NCBI GenBank assembly: GCA_027035445.1
Contig: JALVUT010000193.1
Location: forward strand, 1-10,361
DNA: 10,361 nt
Direction of reading: 5' to 3'
From: Thermococcus sp.
GTDB lineage: Archaea > Methanobacteriota_B > Thermococci > Thermococcales > Thermococcaceae
The number at the start of each line of letters is the position of its first letter. Position 1 is the stretch's first letter. The notes under the pieces were generated by a model, which did not search any database, was not told the DNA's origin, and saw only the letters and a program-made list of their open reading frames with translations. Below, piece by piece: positions 5,342-10,361 of this stretch. Position numbers and translations under genes: made by a program.

Positions 5342-7018
5342 ATGGGAGACAACACCGAATCCGGGAAGGGAGTTACCGATGTCGTCAAAGAACCATTCCC
5401 AAAGGCGATGAACGCTCCCGGAGTCGTTGAGAAACCAAAGGAAGGAGGGAACCAGCTCACAACGGCGCTGAAAGCCTTTAAGCTCATCCTCGGCAACCCC
5501 ATTTCCAGGGCGCTCCTAAGGCCAAGCCTTAAAAAGTACGAGATAAACGGCAGGGAGCTGCCCGCTCTCTACTGGGCTTTAAGCGTCTATGCCGGAGAAA
5601 GCCTTAACGAACCACTGATGATACGATTCCAGGCGGATATCATAAAAGTTCTCCTGAAACTCGGCATAAGGATTGCACACGGGGATGAGGAGGCAGTAAA
5701 AGAGGCCCTGCTCCGCGACCCTCACATAAGGCGTGGCATCTGGGTTGTCCTTGAGGGGATAGCCAGATACGGGGTCACGGTTCCGCAGAAGCTTCCCAGT
5801 CCCTTCCTCATAGTCTGGAACTTCACCAACATGTGCAATTTTAAGTGCATGCACTGCTATCAGAGAGCTGACAGGCCTTTAAGGAGCGAGCTCTCTCTGG
5901 GAGAGAAACTGAACCTCGTTGACCAGCTTGACAAGGCAGGAGTCGCGGGCGTTGCACTGAGCGGTGGTGAACCCACCATACACCCTGATTTTTACAGGGT
6001 CGTGAAGGAGCTGGCCTCCAGAGGAATCCACACGTCAGTTGCCACCAACGGCTGGACCTTCGCCGAGAAGGAGAATTTGCAGAAGGCTATTGATCTCGGC
6101 CTTCAATACGTCGAGGTGAGCATCGATTCTGCCAAACCCGAGAAACACGATAAGTTCCGCGGCATCCCGGGAGCATGGGAGCATGCCACCAAAGCACTTG
6201 AGAACGCAGTGGGACTCGGAATAAGCCACGGAATGGCAGTCGTAATGGACAAGGAAACCTACACCGAGATAGATGATATCCTCGATCTCGCCGAGAACAT
6301 AGGTATAAAGCGCGTTATATTCTTTAACCTCGTACCCACGGGGAGAGCTGAGGATATGGTGAAGATCGATCTATCACCGGAGGAGCGCGAGGACTTCATG
6401 AAAGAGGTATACCATCAGATGAAAAAGAGGAAGCTTGAAATCCTCACGACCGCTCCGCAGTATGCCAGGGTGACCCTGCTGGAGAGCAGCGGCAAAAACG
6501 TCACGCCAGCACACTTCTACATCGGAGAGGATAACTCCGTTAAAACCCTGGCCGAGTTCATAGGTGGTTGTGGTGCCGGGAGGATTTACTCTGGGATAGA
6601 ACCTGACGGAACTGTGGTCCCCTGTGTGTTCCTGCCGTTACCCGTCGGCAACGTCAGGCGGCGGGGCTTCAAGGAGATATGGGAGAACAGTAAAATATTC
6701 AACCTCCTGCGTGACAGGGATAATTTCACTGGAACCTGCAGAAACTGCCCCTACAGGAACATCTGCGGTGGCTGCAGGGCCAGGGCATACCACTACACCA
6801 CTGACCTCCTTGGAGACGACCCGGGATGCGTGATAAACAGGCGCCTCTGGGATGACCTAGTGAAACGCGGGAAGCCAAAGGCCGTGACCGAGATCAACTG
6901 GGTTGATGAGAGCGTTGTTATGCGCGGGCCAACCCTCTACGTTCCCGGTTACTACAACGCTGTGGAGACAGCGGGAAGCAAGATGCTGAATAAGGCGACG
7001 GCACAGGAAGATCCCTGA
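5342..7018 (+). CDS. Radical SAM/SPASM-domain enzyme
   Basis: A 558-residue cytoplasmic iron-sulfur enzyme that should cleave S-adenosylmethionine to start radical chemistry. Residues 1-155 are an extra N-terminal region without a recognised motif. The radical SAM core begins with C165-x3-C169-x2-C172-Y, followed by S-G-G-E-P-T (207-212) and V-E-V-S-I-D-S (257-263). The SPASM region (about 410-496) has C410, C428, C466-x2-C469-x5-C475-x2-C478 and C496, suited to one or two auxiliary [4Fe-4S] clusters. A 60-residue tail follows. SPASM enzymes mostly modify peptides or proteins (PqqE, anSME) or act in haem or cofactor synthesis (AhbC/AhbD, NirJ); the substrate here is unknown. I chose the ATG at 5342, five bases after AGGTGG, over two upstream GTG codons that lie within the SD. 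It probably works with the downstream iron-sulfur protein. Confidence 0.92.
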   Translation: MGDNTESGKGVTDVVKEPFPKAMNAPGVVEKPKEGGNQLTTALKAFKLILGNPISRALLRPSLKKYEINGRELPALYWALSVYAGESLNEPLMIRFQADIIKVLLKLGIRIAHGDEEAVKEALLRDPHIRRGIWVVLEGIARYGVTVPQKLPSPFLIVWNFTNMCNFKCMHCYQRADRPLRSELSLGEKLNLVDQLDKAGVAGVALSGGEPTIHPDFYRVVKELASRGIHTSVATNGWTFAEKENLQKAIDLGLQYVEVSIDSAKPEKHDKFRGIPGAWEHATKALENAVGLGISHGMAVVMDKETYTEIDDILDLAENIGIKRVIFFNLVPTGRAEDMVKIDLSPEEREDFMKEVYHQMKKRKLEILTTAPQYARVTLLESSGKNVTPAHFYIGEDNSVKTLAEFIGGCGAGRIYSGIEPDGTVVPCVFLPLPVGNVRRRGFKEIWENSKIFNLLRDRDNFTGTCRNCPYRNICGGCRARAYHYTTDLLGDDPGCVINRRLWDDLVKRGKPKAVTEINWVDESVVMRGPTLYVPGYYNAVETAGSKMLNKATAQEDP

Positions 7019-7033
7019 GTGCTGTATGCTCTC

Positions 7034-7042
7034 CTTCTTTTT
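7034..7042 (+). terminator. Possible oligo-T terminator after the radical SAM gene
   Basis: CTTCTTTTT lies about 16 bases past the stop codon. Short T-runs terminate archaeal transcription without a hairpin. This one is short, so confidence is low. Confidence 0.3.
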
Positions 7043-7116
7043 GTAGCGGTCTTCCTTTCCTGAGATTTTCAAGGAAGTTCCGGGCAGCGACTGGGCAGGG
7101 GTTCCTAAAAGGGCAT

Positions 7117-7140
7117 CCTTGGGTATAACCTAAGGTTTTA
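7117..7140. repeat. Overlapping palindromes with GGTATAACC upstream of the iron-sulfur gene
   Basis: CCTT-G-GGT-ATA-ACC-T-AAGG (7117-7135) matches in seven of nine pairs. AACCT-A-AGGTT (7127-7137) is a perfect five-base-arm palindrome overlapping it. The segment contains GGTATAACC (7122-7130), identical to 5276-5284 upstream of the radical SAM gene. It lies about 15 bases upstream of the BRE, so a shared regulator is plausible. Confidence 0.55.
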
Positions 7141-7199
7141 AAGGGGGCGTTGGGAAAAGACTTTTATTTGAGTTTGTTTTCATATGAGCTGGTGATGAT

Positions 7200-7634
7200 A
7201 TGAGCGAGGAAAGCCCGATAATCGGGAAGGATATCCTAGGAAGAACCGTGAAGGACTTCTCAAACGTTAAATGGTGGGGCATAGAGAGGAAAGAGATACC
7301 CTGGTACCCACGGATAGACTACGACAGGTGCATAGGATGCGGGATATGTCTCATGACGTGCGGGGGCAGGACAGTCTACGACTGGGACTTTGAGAGGATG
7401 CGTCCGGTTGTCGCGAGACCCTACAACTGTCTAGTGGGTTGCGATACATGCGCCAAGATGTGTCCAAGGGACGCGATAATATTCCCCCACATAGGGGTGC
7501 TGAGAAAGTACAGAGACGAGGCACTTGCGATCGCGAAGGCGAGGAAAAGACTCGAAGACATCAGAAAGGGGATGGAAGCCGAGGGAAGAGTAGGCCCTTC
7601 AGGGGAGTATGTGTGCCCCGAGAACGGGAGATAA
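7200..7634 (+). CDS. Iron-sulfur protein with two [4Fe-4S] ferredoxin motifs
   Basis: A 144-residue predicted electron-transfer protein. The first motif is C44-x2-C47-x2-C50-x3-C54, followed by G-G rather than the usual proline. The second is C77-x3-C81-x2-C84-x3-C88-P, one residue longer at its first gap than standard. An additional cysteine, C139, sits near the C-terminus. The N-terminal 40 residues contain W25, W26 and W35 and precede the clusters. Residues 100-128 form a basic helix that could bind a partner. There is no signal peptide or membrane segment, so it should be cytoplasmic. Its position 181 bases after the radical SAM gene, with a shared promoter element, suggests it supplies electrons to that enzyme (inference). 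A bacterial-type low-mass ferredoxin or an oxidoreductase subunit are alternatives. Confidence 0.88.
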   Translation: MSEESPIIGKDILGRTVKDFSNVKWWGIERKEIPWYPRIDYDRCIGCGICLMTCGGRTVYDWDFERMRPVVARPYNCLVGCDTCAKMCPRDAIIFPHIGVLRKYRDEALAIAKARKRLEDIRKGMEAEGRVGPSGEYVCPENGR

Positions 7635-7644
7635 AACACAGGGC

Positions 7645-7657
7645 TTCATTTTTATCC
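7645..7657 (+). terminator. Possible terminator after the iron-sulfur gene
   Basis: A T-rich stretch containing TTTTTA occurs just after the stop codon in the 68-base gap between this gene and the convergent TBP gene. The gap shows no other feature. Confidence 0.3.
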
Positions 7658-7702
7658 CCCTTGAATTCCCAACCCAGAAGCTACCGCTGGGAGTCTAAAC
7701 TA

Positions 7703-8254
7703 TCATTCTTCCCCTTCCAACAACCCGTATTTTTCAAGCTCCTGCCTCAGCTCCTCAAGGGCCTGCCAGATGTCCTCCTCCCTTTTTGCCCCAGAGACAA
7801 CGATTTTCCCACTGTTGAAGACCAGGATTGTCATCCCTGAGTTCCTAACCCTGTAGACCACTCCAGGGAATATCTCCGGCTCGTACTCAACGTTCGGCAA
7901 CGTGAGGGCAATCTCATCAAGCTCCAGCATCCCAAACCCCACGTCCCCGGCCGCCACCATGTTCTGAACCTGTATTTCGGGCTCACCCCCAAACTTCATA
8001 CCCAGGGATTCCAGAATCCGCCTGAGTTCCTTGGTAGCCTTTTTAATGGTCTCAACGCTTTTGGCTCCCGTGCAGACGAGTTTTCCGGAGGCAAATATCA
8101 GAAAGGTGACTCCAAATGGATCCATTTTATACGCAGCTCCCGGGAAAATAGAGGGATCGTAGTGAACGGGGTGGAGTTCGTCCGCCACCTCTTCAACGTC
8201 TATATGCCCGTGCAGGTCGATGGAAGCAACCACGTTCTCCACTTTAAGGGACAT
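7703..8254 (-). CDS. tbp: Divergent TATA-binding protein (TBP)
   Basis: A general transcription factor that binds and bends the TATA box and recruits TFB. The 183 residues form the two-repeat TBP saddle: repeat 1 about 3-90, repeat 2 about 94-180. The four intercalating phenylalanines are in place (F37 and F54; F129 and F146), as are the paired asparagines N7 and N98, both S-G-K strands (56-58, 148-150) and Y-E-P-E-I-F-P-G (124-131), the TFB-facing stirrup. Compared with the Pyrococcus TBP I remember, identity is only about half, and the D/E-P-K turns read D-P-F-G and N-S-G-M. A first-type Thermococcales TBP is far more conserved, so this is probably a second TBP. The start is the ATG at 8254, five bases after GGTGA (8260-8264). 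It is last in the ABC exporter operon. Confidence 0.9.
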   Translation of the reverse strand: MSLKVENVVASIDLHGHIDVEEVADELHPVHYDPSIFPGAAYKMDPFGVTFLIFASGKLVCTGAKSVETIKKATKELRRILESLGMKFGGEPEIQVQNMVAAGDVGFGMLELDEIALTLPNVEYEPEIFPGVVYRVRNSGMTILVFNSGKIVVSGAKREEDIWQALEELRQELEKYGLLEGEE

Positions 8255-8259
8255 GTATT

Positions 8260-8264
8260 TCACC
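8260..8264 (-). promoter_or_regulatory. SD deciding the TBP start
   Basis: GGTGA on the minus strand lies five bases before the ATG at 8254. The resulting N-terminus (M-S-L-K-V-E-N-V-V) fits the family. An upstream in-frame ATG at 8314 would add 20 residues with a poorly placed GGAGG 14 bases away. Confidence 0.75.
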
Positions 8265-8288
8265 GTATTCAGAGTCGCCGATGTAACC

Positions 8289-8298
8289 TTAACTTTAA
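8289..8298 (-). promoter_or_regulatory. Possible internal promoter for the TBP gene
   Basis: TTAAAGTTAA on the minus strand lies 35-45 bases upstream of the TBP start, in the 65-base gap after the permease stop. It would give a leader of about ten bases containing the SD. The BRE match is poor, so expression from the ABC operon promoter alone is equally possible. Confidence 0.3.
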
Positions 8299-8319
8299 CG
8301 GAAGCAATACACATGCTTG

Positions 8320-9060
8320 TCAGGTGAACCTCCTCTCCAGCACCTTTCTGTGGATTGAAACCCCTGTAAGGAAGAAGGCGATGCCGAAAAGGATCAGCAT
8401 TCCAAAGTCGACCCACAGCGGGAGGTAGCCCCTTCCGGTGGAGTGCCTCAGAGCATCGACGTAGTACGTAAGGGGGGAGAGGAAGGAAATCGCCCTGCCA
8501 TAGGCCGGAAGCCTCTCAAGGGGCACAAAGATGCCGCTGACGAAGAGGAGGGAGAACTTGAGGAGGGAGGAGAGCATCATGACGTCCGCCGGAACGTCGG
8601 TGGGAGGATACGATGACATTAGAATCGTCATCGCCGAGAAGCAGCCGATGGCCAGCAGGGTCGCGGTTAGAAAGACCAAGGGGTTGGGATGAACTGAGAG
8701 GTAGACGGCAGCAGACAGGGATATCAGGAAAGAGATTGCTAGCCCGAAATAGAACGATGCCTGAAGATCACCCAAAAGGACGGTGGTGAGCGATACTGGG
8801 GCGGTTATGAGCCTCTCGAAGGTTCTTCCCCTGCACTCCCAGGGAATTATCGTCGGACCAACGGCGGTCGAGGTGAAGAAGGCCGTCATGGCCGTTAAAC
8901 CCACGAAGAGTTGCTCGCCGCCCAGGTTCCTGCCGATGAGGAAGGCTAGGAAGAGGAAGAACGGGAATATGAGGCCCATTATAACGACCGGCCCCTTGAG
9001 GTAGAAAATGAGCATGTCTTTCTTGGCTACAGCGAAGGAGCGTCTGAACTGCTCAATCAT
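8320..9060 (-). CDS. ABC-2 type transporter permease
   Basis: The membrane subunit of an ABC exporter, 246 residues with six probable membrane segments (about 22-42, 53-73, 100-120, 128-148, 162-182 and 218-236). Typical ABC-2 features are the cytoplasmic coupling segment W-E-C-R-G-R-T-F-E-R-L (74-84) followed by T-A-P-V-S, and G-I-F-V-P-L-E-R-L-P (176-185) with S-P-L-T-Y-Y-V-D-A-L-R (195-205) before the last segment. The start chosen is the ATG at 9060, five bases after GGTGA; a GTG three codons upstream overlaps the SD itself. The start codon lies within the end of the ATPase gene (eight-base overlap), showing translational coupling. The exported substrate, perhaps a lipid, drug or polysaccharide, cannot be told. 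Confidence 0.93.
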   Translation of the reverse strand: MIEQFRRSFAVAKKDMLIFYLKGPVVIMGLIFPFFLFLAFLIGRNLGGEQLFVGLTAMTAFFTSTAVGPTIIPWECRGRTFERLITAPVSLTTVLLGDLQASFYFGLAISFLISLSAAVYLSVHPNPLVFLTATLLAIGCFSAMTILMSSYPPTDVPADVMMLSSLLKFSLLFVSGIFVPLERLPAYGRAISFLSPLTYYVDALRHSTGRGYLPLWVDFGMLILFGIAFFLTGVSIHRKVLERRFT

Positions 9061-9979
9061 CTCTATCACCCACCAGCTCCACGAAGACGTCCTCGAGCGA
9101 GGGCGAGAGCGTTCTAAGGCTGATTATGCGGAGGTTTTCCCTTTCGGTGTACCCCACGAGCTCCCGGATCGTTGCATCGGGGTCGTCCGTGAAGATCCTC
9201 ACCTTGTCACCCATCCTCTCAACCTTGATTGGGGAAGTTACCGCACCCGGCTCGAACTTCATCGGCTCGAAGCTCACCTCAACTGAAACGCGCCCCTTAA
9301 CGAGCCCCTTGAGCTTCTCCGGCGTGTCTATCGCTATGAGCTTCCCCTTTCTGATTATTCCAATCCTCTCGCAGAGTTCGTTGGCATCCGCCATGTTGTG
9401 AGTCGTCAGGAATATCGTCTTCTCCTTCCGCTTCTCCTCGCGGATTACGTCCTTTATCATACGCGCACTTATGACGTCGAGGCCGCTTGTCGGCTCGTCA
9501 AGAAAGAGAAGCTCAGGGTCGCTTATCATCGCCATGGCGAGGATTAACCGCTGCCTCATTCCCTTCGAGAACGTCCTGACTTTCTTGTCCCGCTTGTCGT
9601 AGAGGTCGAAGAGCCTGAGGAGCTCCGTCGAGCGTTTCTCTATCTCCCGTCTCGACATCCCGTACAGCTCACCCATCAGCCGCAGGTTCTGCATCGCAGT
9701 CAGGTCAACGTAGGGGTTCGCCATCTCAGGGACGATACCCATCCGCTCCCGCGCCTTTATCTTCTCACCTTCCCTCAGCATATCATAGTCCAGAACCCTC
9801 ACTTCTCCCCTGCTCGGTTTGAGGATGCCGGTCAGCATCCTTATCGTCGTGGTTTTCCCCGCCCCATTCGGCCCCAGGAAGCCGAAGACTTCCCCCGTTT
9901 TAACCTCAAAGTTCACACCGTTAACCGCCAAAAAGGAGCCGTAGTACTTGGTCAACCCAGCGACCTCTATGGCATTCAT
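9053..9979 (-). CDS. ABC transporter ATP-binding protein, ABC-2 exporter type
   Basis: The nucleotide-binding subunit of the exporter, 308 residues, cytoplasmic and membrane-associated through the permease. It has Walker A G-P-N-G-A-G-K-T-T (36-44), the Q-loop region G-I-V-P-E (81-85), the signature F-S-K-G-M-R-Q-R-L (137-145), Walker B L-L-F-L-D-E-P (157-163) with D-loop S-G-L-D (165-168) and the switch H194 in T-T-H-N-M. Residues about 220-308 are the C-terminal domain seen in DrrA/NatA-type ATPases, ending L-E-D-V-F-V-E-L-V. The ATG at 9979 follows GGTGG by seven bases. This is the first gene of the operon ATPase, permease, TBP. All motifs are intact, so the pump should be active. Confidence 0.96.
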   Translation of the reverse strand: MNAIEVAGLTKYYGSFLAVNGVNFEVKTGEVFGFLGPNGAGKTTTIRMLTGILKPSRGEVRVLDYDMLREGEKIKARERMGIVPEMANPYVDLTAMQNLRLMGELYGMSRREIEKRSTELLRLFDLYDKRDKKVRTFSKGMRQRLILAMAMISDPELLFLDEPTSGLDVISARMIKDVIREEKRKEKTIFLTTHNMADANELCERIGIIRKGKLIAIDTPEKLKGLVKGRVSVEVSFEPMKFEPGAVTSPIKVERMGDKVRIFTDDPDATIRELVGYTERENLRIISLRTLSPSLEDVFVELVGDRDD

Positions 9980-10108
9980 GTCCTCTCCACCGGGTTGAAT
10001 TGGATTTCATACGTTTTAAACCTTTGCTGGGCTTTGATGAACGGGAATGATGCCCACATATGAAAGAGGTTTAAAACATTTTTCGGTAACCTGTTAAAGG
10101 TGAACGGA
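9980..10108. promoter_or_regulatory. Divergent promoter region: ABC/TBP operon and OsmC-family gene
   Basis: Two promoter cores face away from each other and are exact inverse copies over 11 bases: GTTTTAAACCT at 10013-10023 (minus-strand core for the ABC operon, start near 9989) and AGGTTTAAAAC at 10067-10077 (plus-strand core for the OsmC gene, start near 10097). Both have purine-rich BRE-like flanks and give leaders of about 10-12 bases with good SDs. A weak inverted repeat TGGGC (10028-10032)/GCCCA (10052-10056) lies between them. Confidence 0.65.
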
Positions 10109-10361
10109 ATGAGAACGCGTCTAAGGGGAACCGATGACGGGGGTACCCCTGAAGGAGTGGGGTACACCGCGAGGCTGGAGTGGGATGGGAACGTGGAGAG
10201 CACAGTGCGGGTTAGGGAGTTCACCTTCAAGACGGATACAAGCACCGACGGCAGCAACGCCGGCCCTAATCCCACGGAATACCTTCTCTCCGCCATAGGG
10301 GGCTGCCTTATGGTCAACTGGGGGCGGCTCATAAAGAAGATGCGTCTGAAGGTGGAGGGCA
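10109..10361 (+). CDS. OsmC/Ohr-family protein, C-terminus cut by window edge
   Basis: The 84 visible residues match the N-terminal half of OsmC-family proteins, thiol-dependent peroxidases or related proteins of about 140 residues acting on organic hydroperoxides. The strand pair Y-T-A-R-L-E-W-D-G-N (19-28) and F-T-F-K-T-D-T (38-44) leads to G-P-N-P-T-E-Y-L-L-S-A-I-G-G-C-L (52-67). The latter ends at C66, the position of the first reactive cysteine in OsmC/Ohr. The second cysteine lies beyond the window, so peroxidase activity cannot be judged. The ATG at 10109 follows AGGTGA by five bases. The gene is divergent from the ABC/TBP operon and has a matching promoter core, so expression of the two may be linked. 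Confidence 0.85.
   Translation, partial: MRTRLRGTDDGGTPEGVGYTARLEWDGNVESTVRVREFTFKTDTSTDGSNAGPNPTEYLLSAIGGCLMVNWGRLIKKMRLKVEG

Larger units (their letters stand above)
7019..7199 (+). promoter_or_regulatory. Intergenic region with palindromes and promoter of the iron-sulfur gene
   Basis: No gene is seen. A T-rich run (7034-7042) just after the radical SAM stop may terminate its transcript. Overlapping palindromes lie at 7117-7140. The BRE/TATA at 7152-7169 (GGGAAAAG, then CTTTTATTT) predicts transcription start near 7190. The leader is about ten bases, with GGTGA (7191-7195) four bases before the ATG. The iron-sulfur gene therefore appears to have its own promoter. Confidence 0.6.

Noticed and set aside
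7439..7840. 133-codon plus-strand frame running from the iron-sulfur gene into the TBP gene
   Set aside because: It overlaps two well-supported genes in other frames, and its translation is low-complexity and basic without motifs.
7703..8416. Longer reading frames for the TBP, starting at 8416 or at the ATG at 8314
   Set aside because: They overlap the permease or lack a well-placed SD and add an N-terminus not seen in TBPs. The ATG at 8254 has GGTGA at five bases and a family-like start.
9725..9739. Glutamate in place of glutamine in the ABC ATPase Q-loop (G-I-V-P-E)
   Set aside because: A glutamate here is common in DrrA/NatA-type ATPases, so it is not a sign of inactivity.
1..10361. CRISPR arrays, transposases, tRNA or rRNA genes, replication origin
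   Set aside because: No regularly spaced repeats, transposase motifs, cloverleaf sequences or origin-like repeat clusters were seen on either strand.

Overview
The window looks like chromosomal DNA from a hyperthermophilic euryarchaeon of the Thermococcus/Pyrococcus group. The basis is BRE/TATA-type promoters about 25 bases upstream of short leaders, GGTGA- or GAGGGG-type Shine-Dalgarno (SD) sites, Lys/Glu-rich proteins with AGG/AGA arginines, an archaeal TATA-binding protein, and a tRNase Z and a TDT transporter of archaeal appearance. No rRNA, tRNA, CRISPR array, insertion sequence or attachment site was recognised.

Layout. Bases 1-1559 (minus) hold tRNase Z and, overlapping it by four bases, the N-terminal two thirds of a TraB-family protein that runs off the left edge. 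A divergent promoter region leads to a TPR-like helical-repeat protein (1646-2605, plus). Tail-to-tail with it are two paralogous winged-helix regulators of GbsR/MarR type and a 64-residue membrane protein, all on the minus strand (2610-3884). Across a 228-base divergent region lies a TDT/SLAC1-type membrane transporter (4113-5114, plus). Next come a 21-codon candidate small gene (5203-5268), a 558-residue radical SAM/SPASM enzyme (5342-7018) and a protein with two [4Fe-4S] motifs (7200-7634). On the minus strand, an operon encodes an ABC ATPase, its ABC-2 permease and a divergent TATA-binding protein (9979 down to 7703). An OsmC-family gene starts at 10109 and runs off the right edge, divergent from the ABC operon.

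How the genes may work together (inference). The radical SAM enzyme and the iron-sulfur protein share a GGTATAACC element in palindromic contexts upstream of their promoters. They may be one co-regulated unit with the iron-sulfur protein as electron donor. The 21-codon ORF just upstream has a strong SD and could encode a peptide substrate. The TATA-binding protein keeps its DNA-intercalating phenylalanines but differs clearly from the highly conserved Thermococcales TBP, and it is the last gene of an exporter operon. The paired regulators probably control genes around them and share a cysteine pair in otherwise divergent C-termini.

The points most worth a second look are the radical SAM/ferredoxin/small-ORF unit with its shared operator-like DNA, the second-type TBP, and the cysteine-bearing regulator pair.
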